Positions 13,823-20,788 of a stretch of 20,788 bases of DNA are shown piece by piece; position 1 is the first letter of the stretch; each line of letters starts with the position of its first letter. Made by a program: the position numbers and the translations under genes. The stretch covers positions 1 to 20,788 of the forward strand of contig JBCBSS010000142.1 in the NCBI GenBank assembly GCA_039819065.1, given 5' to 3'. This DNA is from JBCBSS01 sp039819065 (GTDB lineage: Bacteria > Bacteroidota > Bacteroidia > Cytophagales > Cyclobacteriaceae). Under the pieces are notes generated by a model. That model saw nothing but the letters and a program-made list of their open reading frames with translations. It ran no database searches and was not told the DNA's origin.

Positions 13823-15769
13823 TCAGGCTTCTACTGAAGCTTCTTTGTATTCTGAAAGGTCTAGAGCAATTTGCAATACCTTCATCACATCGCCACCGTT
13901 GTTCATGATCGGGAAGTAGCTCGATCTGATCCAAACTGCTTTTCCACTCTTAGCCCTTCTTAGGAACTCACCTGTTTTAGGTGTTCCGTTAGCCAGTTCT
14001 CTCCAGAAGGCCATGTATTCATTGGATCTTTTATCGTTGTCTTGAAGGAATATCCTATGATTCTCACCCATAACTTCATCCTTCGAGTATCCCAGTATAT
14101 TGAGGAAGTTTTCGTTGGCATTGATCAGCTCTCCTTCAGTAGTAAACTCAGCCGTAGCGAAAGACAGGTTAATCGCATCTACCGTACCTAAAGCCTCGAA
14201 CTGGCTTCTCTGCATCTCTTCTTGCGTAGCCTGAAGCTCTTCCATATTCTGCCTCATTTCCTCTTCCTGAGCTCTCATTTGCTCAGTCATTTGAGTAGAC
14301 TCTTCAAGTAATACTTGTGTTTTCTCATTGATCTTAACCGTAGAGACCGTTGAAGCAATACTTTCTGCTATCTTCTCAACAAATTCAAGTTCATGCGCTG
14401 CAAAGTCGTTGAATGAGGCTAATTCTACTACTCCGTATATTTCTTCATTTACCTTCAATGGCACGATTAGTACGCTGGTTGGATTAGAATCCCCAAGCCC
14501 TGAAGAGATACTAATGTAGTCATCAGGAACGTCAGTGATGTAAACAGATTCCATTTCCTGCCATACCTGTCCGGCTAGCCCTTCTCCTCTGTATATCTTC
14601 TGGTTAATGAACTTCTTCTTATTCCAGGCGTAGCATGCCCTTAATGACATGGAAGCCTCTTCACCCTCATCGCTTTCAATGATATAAAGACCTCCTTGAT
14701 TAGCATTCAAGTATTTGATAAGGTTTCTGAGTATATCATCAGACAGCACCTCAATGTTGTTGTTGTTAGACCTGAGAATCTCTCCGAATTTGGCCAAACC
14801 TTCTGTAGCCCAGTTTCTTCTTCTATCATCTTCGGCAACCTTTTGAAGGTTATCTCTCATCTCAATCAACGCGTTACCTAAAACGTCCTGCTCACTAAGT
14901 GGTTGGAATTCAGAATCATAGTTTCCTTTACCAATGTTTTCAGCAAAGAAAGTGGTTGACTTCAACCCTGAGACCAGATTGTCCACGGCTCTAGCCATTT
15001 CTCCTACTTCGTCACGATTGAATTTTCTATTCTTGTTCTCAACTAACTCTCCCTGGCTAAGTTTGAGGATAATATTTTTCACGTAATTGATAGGTTTGGT
15101 AATAGACCTGGTCATCACAATGGCCAGAATAATACCGATAGAGGCTACGAATATACCTAAGATCAGTGTTGTGTATTTAAGGTTCGAGGATGAGTCGATC
15201 AACTTAATATCCGCTTTTTCAGCTACGTTTTGCTGATCAAGCGCTATGGTAGTGAGTTTGCCGATAATATCGTCTGTCTGAGGCAAGACCGTACTTTCCA
15301 GTGCATTTTCAGCAGAAAACTTAACAAAGGCGTCTTCATAGTTCTCGAATGAGACCAATTGATCCATGATCTCTCTTTTACCTACAGCAAGTAAAGTATC
15401 AAATTGTGTGAAAACAGAATCAATGTTCTTCTTCTGGTCTTCATCTGTCCAAGACTCTTTGAGGGCTTTTATCTTGGTTTTAAGTTGTGGGTATTCGATG
15501 TTATTTAGGGCTTTAAGCGCCTCCTTATCATCAGTACTATTTTGCAAATAAACCCAATTGGTAAAAAGCATTTTTGCCCTCGTCACCATCAACACAAACT
15601 CTTGAATACGATCAGTGGAAGGGTCGACAATTTCAGAATTTTCACGGACGATCTCGTCACTCTTATTCTGTATTGTGAAAATCAAATACGCATTGGCGAT
15701 GAATATTAGTACCAACACCAAGAACCCACCGGCTATTTTAGTTCCAACACTTAGCCTCCAATTTTTCAT
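13823..15769 (-). CDS. Two-TM HAMP-GAF-coiled-coil-PAS sensor without output domain
   Basis: 648 residues. In order: TM1 (about 12-33), an extracytoplasmic helical domain of MCP four-helix-bundle type (34-198), TM2 (199-220), HAMP (221-273, TRSITKPINYVKNII), a second HAMP-like stretch (275-315), GAF (about 335-478, with YRGEGLAGQVW and PLKVNEEIYGVVELAS), a Glu/Gln/Met-rich coiled coil (480-523, EEEMRQNMEELQATQEEMQR) and a PAS domain (528-642, of the kind found in chemoreceptors: FTTEGELINANENFLNILGY). There is no histidine kinase, GGDEF/EAL, HTH or chemoreceptor signalling domain after the PAS, so the output is unknown. It follows a YfiR-like gene by 75 bases, probably as one transcript. Confidence 0.88.
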   Translation of the reverse strand: MKNWRLSVGTKIAGGFLVLVLIFIANAYLIFTIQNKSDEIVRENSEIVDPSTDRIQEFVLMVTRAKMLFTNWVYLQNSTDDKEALKALNNIEYPQLKTKIKALKESWTDEDQKKNIDSVFTQFDTLLAVGKREIMDQLVSFENYEDAFVKFSAENALESTVLPQTDDIIGKLTTIALDQQNVAEKADIKLIDSSSNLKYTTLILGIFVASIGIILAIVMTRSITKPINYVKNIILKLSQGELVENKNRKFNRDEVGEMARAVDNLVSGLKSTTFFAENIGKGNYDSEFQPLSEQDVLGNALIEMRDNLQKVAEDDRRRNWATEGLAKFGEILRSNNNNIEVLSDDILRNLIKYLNANQGGLYIIESDEGEEASMSLRACYAWNKKKFINQKIYRGEGLAGQVWQEMESVYITDVPDDYISISSGLGDSNPTSVLIVPLKVNEEIYGVVELASFNDFAAHELEFVEKIAESIASTVSTVKINEKTQVLLEESTQMTEQMRAQEEEMRQNMEELQATQEEMQRSQFEALGTVDAINLSFATAEFTTEGELINANENFLNILGYSKDEVMGENHRIFLQDNDKRSNEYMAFWRELANGTPKTGEFLRRAKSGKAVWIRSSYFPIMNNGGDVMKVLQIALDLSEYKEASVEA

Positions 15770-15844
15770 ATAGCGAATTTCATTTATTGTCTAAATCTTG
15801 CTTGTACAATGCCTGATTGATTTTAAGAGGCAATTGCACTTTTT

Positions 15845-16357
15845 CTATATACGAATAGCCAACGAAGTTAATTCCGTGGCTATTTTGAGTTGTTTACTAT
15901 GTACTACTCCTTCGTTAAGCTCGAATCCCGGCTTACCATTTTTCTTGGTCACAAAGTTAATGCTACTTCCTGCCTTGCCCAAGCCTGGTGTTTCTGTTAC
16001 AACCAGAGTCGAGCCGTTTGAGGTCTTTTCTAACACCTTTTCGAAATCTCCGCTGTTGATAGCTGGAACAAATAGAATATGGCATTTTCCGATAGTCTCG
16101 ATGTTATCGAACTTCCTTATTTCTATACTCCGACCGTTGATTTTCTTCACCCTGGCCATGTTTTCCAGGTTATTCATTATAGGCGAGTCCCCTAAAACTG
16201 CCACGATAACATTGCCGCTATTGTAGCCCTGGGGCCATTCTATGTACCTTAAGAAACTGTAGATAAACAAAGAGTGTACGTTGTACTCTTGTGCCCGGCT
16301 ATTATGAGCACCGAACAAACACATCAATATTAACAATACCGCTGCCTTAGACTTCAT
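15845..16357 (-). CDS. YfiR-like (DUF4154) periplasmic protein
   Basis: 170 residues with a signal peptide (MKSKAAVLLILMCLFGAHNS, cut after RAQ). The mature part matches the YfiR/DUF4154 layout: YSFLRYIEWPQGY at the N-terminus, VIVAVLGDSPI, the central GRSIEIRKF and CHILFVPA, and the C-terminal LVVTETPGLGKAGSSINFV with FELNEGVVHSKQLKIATELTSLAI. In Pseudomonas, YfiR is a periplasmic repressor of the membrane diguanylate cyclase YfiN. Here it sits upstream of an outputless HAMP-GAF-PAS membrane sensor, so it plausibly binds that sensor's outer domain. Only one cysteine is seen in the mature protein (KCHILF), so the disulfides of Pseudomonas YfiR are absent. Confidence 0.85.
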   Translation of the reverse strand: MKSKAAVLLILMCLFGAHNSRAQEYNVHSLFIYSFLRYIEWPQGYNSGNVIVAVLGDSPIMNNLENMARVKKINGRSIEIRKFDNIETIGKCHILFVPAINSGDFEKVLEKTSNGSTLVVTETPGLGKAGSSINFVTKKNGKPGFELNEGVVHSKQLKIATELTSLAIRI

Positions 16358-16434
16358 TATTTAAAAAATTCTGGCTATTAAAATTATAAAAAATGTCATA
16401 GTTAAAGGCACTGAAAATTAATTTATTACAATTA

Positions 16435-16465
16435 CAAAGGTAGCATGTTAGCTACTCTAAAACAT
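16435..16465 (-). promoter_or_regulatory. Promoter of the YfiR-like/sensor operon
   Basis: On the minus strand TACCTTTG (16435-16442) matches TAnnTTTG exactly. The -33 region about 19 bases upstream is only T-rich (TGTTTT). The leader to the start codon at 16357 would be about 70 bases. Confidence 0.5.
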
Positions 16466-16545
16466 TTCAATTTAGTATTAAAAACTACATTGAGGCAGTC
16501 TCAGACAAAACTCAACCACTTCTTTCGTTAGGTTTGTTCTTTAGT

Positions 16546-16572
16546 ACTATGTAGAAATTGGGACATAGTGTC
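16546..16572. promoter_or_regulatory. GACA-N3-TGTC site and overlapping hairpin upstream of msrB
   Basis: GACATAGTGTC (16562-16572) is a palindrome with the same GACA-N3-TGTC core as the two sites at 224-266. It overlaps an inverted repeat ACTATGT (16546-16552) and ACATAGT (16563-16569). It lies about 90 bases upstream of the msrB start and about 190 from the divergent YfiR-like gene. The shared core suggests one regulator, unproven. Confidence 0.4.
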
Positions 16573-16660
16573 AGTATGATTGCCATTTCTTCAGTGGTAA
16601 ATGTTTAATTAAGCCATTGTACATTTATTGCTATCATCTATATTAAAAAAAGCATTGGCA

Positions 16661-17065
16661 ATGTCAGACAAAATCAACAAATCGGACGAAGAGTGGAGAG
16701 AAGAGTTAACCCCAGAGCAGTACTATATCTTAAGAGAAAAAGGTACAGAGAGAGCTTTCACTGGATTATACTGGGATAATAAGGAAAAAGGAAAGTATCG
16801 TTGTGCAGCGTGTAACCAGGAATTGTTTGAATCAGACACCAAGTACGAATCGGGCTCTGGTTGGCCAAGTTTTTATAAGCCAATCGCTGAAGGGAAGATA
16901 GAAATTCAAAAAGATTATAGCCATGGAATGATTCGGGAAGAAGTGCTTTGCGGCCGTTGCGGAAGCCACTTGGGGCATGTTTTCCCTGACGGACCACAAC
17001 CCACGGGGCAGCGCTATTGTATGAACTCAGCGGCCATGACCTTTAACAAGGAAACGGACGAATAA
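16661..17065 (+). CDS. msrB: Peptide-methionine (R)-S-oxide reductase MsrB
   Basis: 134 residues from ATG 16661. MsrB reduces the R epimer of methionine sulfoxide in proteins, using thioredoxin. The zinc pairs CAAC and CGRC are present, as are YESGSGWPSFY and the catalytic Cys in RYCMNSAAM. The resolving Cys position is not obvious: the usual CGEC/first-region Cys set is used for zinc, so regeneration may proceed through another thiol. The frame extends to a TTG at 16628, but the extra 11 residues are not family-like. No signal peptide, so cytosolic. It is divergent from the YfiR-like gene, with a palindromic site upstream. Confidence 0.95.
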   Translation: MSDKINKSDEEWREELTPEQYYILREKGTERAFTGLYWDNKEKGKYRCAACNQELFESDTKYESGSGWPSFYKPIAEGKIEIQKDYSHGMIREEVLCGRCGSHLGHVFPDGPQPTGQRYCMNSAAMTFNKETDE

Positions 17066-17108
17066 GCCGGAGTACCAATCTTGGTTAAGGATGCTTTGAC
17101 ATTTAAAC

Positions 17109-17159
17109 GTATCCTGCTTTATGATATGGGCTAGACACCGAGACTGACAGGCAGGATAC
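17109..17159. repeat. Long-range inverted repeat after msrB
   Basis: GTATCCTGC (17109-17117) and GCAGGATAC (17151-17159) are perfect 9-bp arms separated by 33 bases. No T-run follows, so it is not a clear terminator; it may be a decayed repeat or an mRNA 3' structure. The rest of the 258-base gap between msrB and lhgO shows no gene. Confidence 0.4.
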
Positions 17160-17291
17160 ACAAACACTTCAATCCTATCATTCAATCACCTAAGGCTTCA
17201 ATGCTCAATTCTAGCCAGCACTAAATCAAAATATCTACACTAGTGCTGCTAAGGAGGCCATTGTCCATATTTTCTTGCCCACAGTTTTACT

Positions 17292-17299
17292 ATATTCGC
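17292..17299 (+). promoter_or_regulatory. Possible lhgO -7 element
   Basis: TATATTCG resembles TAnnTTTG with one mismatch, with a T-rich -33 region around 17267-17273. A transcript starting about 10 bases later would exclude the GTG at 17243 and leave a short leader before the TTG at 17324. Confidence 0.35.
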
Positions 17300-17323
17300 G
17301 TCCCCAATCAATTCATAAAGGCA

Positions 17324-18520
17324 TTGCAGTACGACATCATTATTATTGGTGGAGGGATAGTAGGACTCGCCACGGCTTACAAAATCAAGAAAGCTAATCC
17401 TCAGCTAAAATTACTGATTATTGAAAAGGAAAAGGAATTAGCTGCTCACCAAACCGGGCATAATAGTGGGGTAATTCACTCTGGACTATACTACAAACCG
17501 GGCAGCCTGAAAGCCAAGAATTGCGTAAATGGTTACAAGCAATTAGTAGCCTTTTGCCGTGATCACGAAATAAAGTTTGAGCTGTGCGGCAAGGTCGTTG
17601 TAGCTACGAGTGAAGCGGAACTTCCCCAACTCAAGGTACTACAACAGCGGGGCAAGGAAAATGGCTTAGATGGCATCAAATACCTACAAGGAGAAGAACT
17701 AAAAGCGCATGAACCACATGTTGCTGGCATTGCCGGGCTATTTGTCCCTCAGACAGGGATCGTTGATTATGTCGATGTAGCTGTCAAGTATGCTGATTTG
17801 ATCAAGGATATGGAAGGAAGCATTTCTTTGGGTGAGAAAGTGATGAGTGTTGAAGAATCAAGAGAGTATTCTACAGTAGTAACTTCTAAATCCACCTATA
17901 CTACCAAACTAGTGGTTAATTGTGCTGGTCTCTATTCTGATAAAGTGGCCAGACTCACCCAAAAAGAACTAAACCTGAAAATCATCCCTTTTAGGGGGGA
18001 GTACTACAAACTATCAAAGGAAAAAGAGCACTTGGTAAAAAACCTGATTTATCCGGTGCCTGATCCCAACTTTCCTTTCTTGGGAGTGCACTTCACCAGA
18101 ATGGCGCGAGGTGGCGTAGAGGCTGGCCCGAATGCTGTGCTTGCTTTCAGACGTGAGGGTTACAAAAAGTCTGATATCAGTTTAAGTGAGCTGTTAGAAT
18201 CATTGGCCTGGCCGGGTTTTCAAAAAGTAGCATGGAAATACTGGAAAACAGGCATGGGCGAAATGTATCGCTCTTTCTCCAAAGCTGCCTTTACGAAAGC
18301 ACTGCAAAAGTTATTGCCGGAAATACAAGAGGCTGATTTAGTGCCGGGAGGCGCCGGTGTAAGGGCTCAAGCTTGTGACAAGAACGGAGGCTTAGTCGAT
18401 GATTTCGTGATCCTTGAGAATGAGTTTGCTGTCAACGTTTGTAACGCACCATCACCAGCAGCGACTTCTTCTTTATCTATTGGGGATACGGTGGCCGAAC
18501 TTGTGCTGAAGAGATTCTAG
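17324..18520 (+). CDS. lhgO: L-2-hydroxyglutarate oxidase/dehydrogenase
   Basis: About 398 residues. FAD-dependent enzyme that oxidises L-2-hydroxyglutarate to 2-oxoglutarate and passes electrons to oxygen or the quinone pool. The Rossmann motif YDIIIIGGGIVGLATAY is at the N-terminus, followed by the family signature HQTGHNSGVIHSGLYYKPGS, and the C-terminus has PGGAGVRAQ. The frame opens upstream at GTG 17243, but the family begins right at the Rossmann strand. The TTG at 17324 gives MQYDIIII, and a promoter-like TATATTCG (near 17292) lies between the two candidates, so TTG is preferred. It is convergent with the OmpA/PD40 gene, 13 bases away. Confidence 0.92.
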   Translation: MQYDIIIIGGGIVGLATAYKIKKANPQLKLLIIEKEKELAAHQTGHNSGVIHSGLYYKPGSLKAKNCVNGYKQLVAFCRDHEIKFELCGKVVVATSEAELPQLKVLQQRGKENGLDGIKYLQGEELKAHEPHVAGIAGLFVPQTGIVDYVDVAVKYADLIKDMEGSISLGEKVMSVEESREYSTVVTSKSTYTTKLVVNCAGLYSDKVARLTQKELNLKIIPFRGEYYKLSKEKEHLVKNLIYPVPDPNFPFLGVHFTRMARGGVEAGPNAVLAFRREGYKKSDISLSELLESLAWPGFQKVAWKYWKTGMGEMYRSFSKAAFTKALQKLLPEIQEADLVPGGAGVRAQACDKNGGLVDDFVILENEFAVNVCNAPSPAATSSLSIGDTVAELVLKRF

Positions 18521-18533
18521 GGCTGATTGGGAT

Positions 18534-19832
18534 CTATTCTGTCTTATAAACCATCTCCACTCGACGGTTTTTCTGCCTTTCTTCATCACTGGCATTGTTG
18601 GGCATCAGCGGTGAAGCCTCACCTTTTCCAACGACCCTTAGGCGGAATTCATCGATGCCCTTTTCTATCAGGTAAGCCTTGATAGCACTACCTCTTCTGA
18701 TAGAAAGATAAAGGTTATACTCATCTTCTCCTTCATCATCGGAATGACCGACTATATCCATAAACAATCGAGGGTACCTTTTGAGGAAATCAGCCGCCTT
18801 ATCAAGCTCAGTCAAGTAGCCATTGTCAATTTCATAGGAATCAAAATTGAAATAGACGATGTTGTTTAATGGCATATCTTCAATATTGGGCAGCTTGCCA
18901 TTGAGTTGCAAGTTCTTGCTGGCTAGCGTATTGGCTGTTTCCTTTTGAATTTTGGTGTAATATATATCGCTCAACTCTCCTCCTCTGTTACTACAGAAAT
19001 AAGCCTCGCCATCTTCAGTAATGACAAAATAAGCGTCGAAGCTGGATGAGTTGATGTTGGCACCCAAGTTTTCAGGTTCACTCCAATTCTGCCAAGAATC
19101 ATCTAATCTTGTGGATTTGAATATATCGGCATCTCCGTAACCGCCTCTGCCGTTGGTAGAAAAATAAATTGTTTTTGTATCCTCTGATAAGAAAGGTGAA
19201 GTCTCGTAGCCCGTACTGTTAATCACACTACCCAAATGTATTGGTTTACTCCAACCCCCATCCTCTTGCTTATGCGCTATATATAAGTCTTCCTCCCCTA
19301 ACGCTTCCACTCCTACCATAGAAATGATTAACAACTCTTCATTGGGGTGGACATAGAAACCATAGTGCGCTATCACTTTTACACTAACGCCTAATTCAAC
19401 TGGAAAAGACCATTTCGCACCGTCATAATCGGAGAAAGAAACACCCTCAACACGTTTTTTATGGGGTGTATAAGAATTGATCAGGTATAGTCTGCCGTTG
19501 TCCTCGCTGATACCAACTACAGCATTATTTTCATCATTGTTGAGTTCGCTTATAGCATTGGTAGCTTTTCCCCATACCCCGGAACGTAGCCTATTGCTGA
19601 ACCAGATATCCTGCCCCCCGCTGATGCCTCCGATATTCTCGTCGAAGAAAGTTCTAACGAAAAACAAAGTCTTGCCATCCCTGGAGAGAAGTGGCATGCT
19701 TTCCTCAGCCGAGGTATTGATTTCAGGACCTAGCAGTTGCGGTTCGGCAAAATTCAATTCTTGGGAAAAGCCGTTATAATTCAGCACGAGCATGCCGATT
19801 AAAAAGACCAATACATATGATTTCCTAAGCAT
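18534..19832 (-). CDS. OmpA-family protein with PD40 beta-propeller repeats
   Basis: 432 residues. A signal peptide (MLRKSYVLVFLIGMLVLNYN, cut after GFSQ) leads to a PD40/WD40-like propeller (about 30-300) with repeats such as SRDGKTLFFVR, SEDTKTIYFSTNGRGGYGDADIF and TEDGEAYFCSNRGG. The C-terminal OmpA domain (about 324-430) has YFNFDSYEID, VGHSDDEG and the NRRVEM ending and should bind peptidoglycan. Such proteins resemble the PorE-like part of the type IX machinery or accessory anchors, but the TPR part of PorE is missing. It follows the PorP/SprF gene by 39 bases, so the two are probably cotranscribed and act together at the outer membrane. Confidence 0.9.
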   Translation of the reverse strand: MLRKSYVLVFLIGMLVLNYNGFSQELNFAEPQLLGPEINTSAEESMPLLSRDGKTLFFVRTFFDENIGGISGGQDIWFSNRLRSGVWGKATNAISELNNDENNAVVGISEDNGRLYLINSYTPHKKRVEGVSFSDYDGAKWSFPVELGVSVKVIAHYGFYVHPNEELLIISMVGVEALGEEDLYIAHKQEDGGWSKPIHLGSVINSTGYETSPFLSEDTKTIYFSTNGRGGYGDADIFKSTRLDDSWQNWSEPENLGANINSSSFDAYFVITEDGEAYFCSNRGGELSDIYYTKIQKETANTLASKNLQLNGKLPNIEDMPLNNIVYFNFDSYEIDNGYLTELDKAADFLKRYPRLFMDIVGHSDDEGEDEYNLYLSIRRGSAIKAYLIEKGIDEFRLRVVGKGEASPLMPNNASDEERQKNRRVEMVYKTE

Positions 19833-19871
19833 ATTGAAGATGACTTACCAACTGCCTCTAAATTTAATCAA

Positions 19872-20788
19872 TTACCACAAATATGGAAGGAAGTTATTAG
19901 TATTGAAGAGCATCAGCCCCAGTGTTATTTCATGGCTACCGTTGTTGAAGTCGCTGATGTCCTGAGTGTTATAATCATAAGAATAACCGAAATTGACATT
20001 GTTAAATGTGAAGCCTAACATGCCAATGATGGTCTGGTCATTGCGATAGGAAGCACCTAACCAATAACGCCCCTTAAGTCGGGCTTTGAAATTGAGATCG
20101 TAGGTAAGTGGTACTCCTTGCTCCACCCGTGCAAAGACGGCTGGTTGCAAAATGACATCAGGGTTAATTACAAATCGGAAACCTCCGATGAAGTTGTGTT
20201 GGATACTATTCTCATCGTTCTCCAGCACTTCATTGCCAAAAACAAATTGACGTGCCACTTGTGCTGCTGAGTAGGACAAGTAGAAGCCGCTAGCATAAAC
20301 ACCAATACCGACATTGGCATCCACAAAAGTGCTAGAACCACCGTTCATGAGCAGTGCCTGATAAACATCATCATTCTGATCTCTTACGGTCAATTTGTCG
20401 AAGTCAATGCGATTATTGGAAACACCCACCGAGGCGCCTAGTGAGACATAAAGTTGATCATTGACTGGAAAATGAAAGGCATAATTCAAGAACCCCTCGA
20501 TGTACTCGAAAGGACCCTGTGCATCTCTTAACACGTATCCTCCCACTCCATGCCGGATACCATGCTCCTGACTGAACCTGGGCTTGACAGGATTGTACAC
20601 CTTGGGATTACTTACCCTAAGAGAATATCTTTTAACACTGTACTTATCAGAGGCTGAAATGGTGCCGTAAGCGCTGGCATAAAAGGTCTCCGGAGCATCG
20701 GTAAACCCTGTCCATTGCTTTCTATACCCCACTTTAACGTCCAAATATTCTTCGATACCAGTTAAAGCAGGATTAAATGCAGGGGCAT
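19872..20788 (-). CDS. PorP/SprF-family outer-membrane protein (5' end outside window)
   Basis: The frame remains open to the right edge; at least 304 residues are visible and the signal peptide is cut off. The visible N-terminal part reads APAFNPALTGIEEYLDVKVG and then YRKQW, the PorP/SprF signature (NPAxxG ... RxQW). The rest is a beta-barrel pattern ending in NTNNFLPYLW, with a terminal aromatic residue as usual for outer-membrane barrels. It is upstream of the OmpA/PD40 gene. By analogy to SprF, the cargo it helps export would be expected just beyond the right edge. Confidence 0.85.
   Translation of the reverse strand, partial: APAFNPALTGIEEYLDVKVGYRKQWTGFTDAPETFYASAYGTISASDKYSVKRYSLRVSNPKVYNPVKPRFSQEHGIRHGVGGYVLRDAQGPFEYIEGFLNYAFHFPVNDQLYVSLGASVGVSNNRIDFDKLTVRDQNDDVYQALLMNGGSSTFVDANVGIGVYASGFYLSYSAAQVARQFVFGNEVLENDENSIQHNFIGGFRFVINPDVILQPAVFARVEQGVPLTYDLNFKARLKGRYWLGASYRNDQTIIGMLGFTFNNVNFGYSYDYNTQDISDFNNGSHEITLGLMLFNTNNFLPYLW

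Noticed and set aside
15798..16226. 142-codon open frame on the plus strand
   Set aside because: It is antisense to the YfiR-like gene, which matches its family along the full length.
16573..16660. Sigma-54 promoter for msrB, by analogy with the left edge
   Set aside because: No GG-N10-GC-like pair was found in a suitable place; only weak TAnnTTTG-like sequence near 16619.

Overview
The window looks like a chromosomal stretch from a marine or soil Bacteroidota, most likely order Cytophagales (inference). The grounds are two PorP/SprF-family outer-membrane proteins (a family tied to type IX secretion), an OmpA/PD40 protein, DUF6090-like and DUF1348 proteins, several promoters of the Bacteroidota TTTG-N19/20-TAnnTTTG kind, mostly A-rich leaders without Shine-Dalgarno sequences, and a tRNA gene with no encoded CCA. 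No phage, insertion sequence, CRISPR array or rRNA was seen.

Left part (1-4450), all on the minus strand. A truncated ORF at the left edge has an unusually strong Shine-Dalgarno, a sigma-54-like promoter and two GACA-N3-TGTC palindromes 31 bp apart upstream. Next comes a tight four-gene operon (DUF6090-like membrane protein, metallo-beta-lactamase-fold hydrolase, patatin-like phospholipase, zinc-ligand-less Fpg/Nei glycosylase). It is separated by a strong terminator from accA, which has its own promoter.

Middle-left (4550-7830). A tRNA-Asp(GTC) gene on the plus strand has a near-consensus promoter, a leader hairpin and a terminator. On the minus strand follow a DUF302 gene and a compact probable operon: AhpD-like carboxymuconolactone decarboxylase, YHS-domain secreted protein, DUF1348/SnoaL-like protein and an AraC-family regulator. 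This looks like a regulator-linked small-molecule or stress response unit whose inducer is unknown.

Middle (7830-13800). After a 563-bp gene-poor gap lie a PorP/SprF gene, an overlooked 36-codon single-TM ORF convergent with it, and a lipoprotein. A minus-strand pair (four-TM protein, then RhlE-type helicase with a TTG start) is divergent from a plus-strand pair (HAD phosphatase; thioredoxin-TPR protein of the CnoX/YbbN type). A 138-bp element with terminal inverted repeats fills the convergent gap after the thioredoxin gene and probably serves as a two-way terminator.

Right part (13800-20788). A YfiR-like (DUF4154) periplasmic protein precedes a two-TM HAMP-GAF-coiled-coil-PAS sensor with no recognisable output domain. 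This is the most interesting module here, because YfiR in Pseudomonas controls a membrane diguanylate cyclase and no cyclase domain is present. Divergent from it is msrB, with another GACA-N3-TGTC site in its upstream region. Then come lhgO (L-2-hydroxyglutarate oxidase, probable TTG start) and, convergent to it, a PorP/SprF (cut by the right edge) - OmpA/PD40 pair likely belonging to a type IX secretion-linked surface complex.
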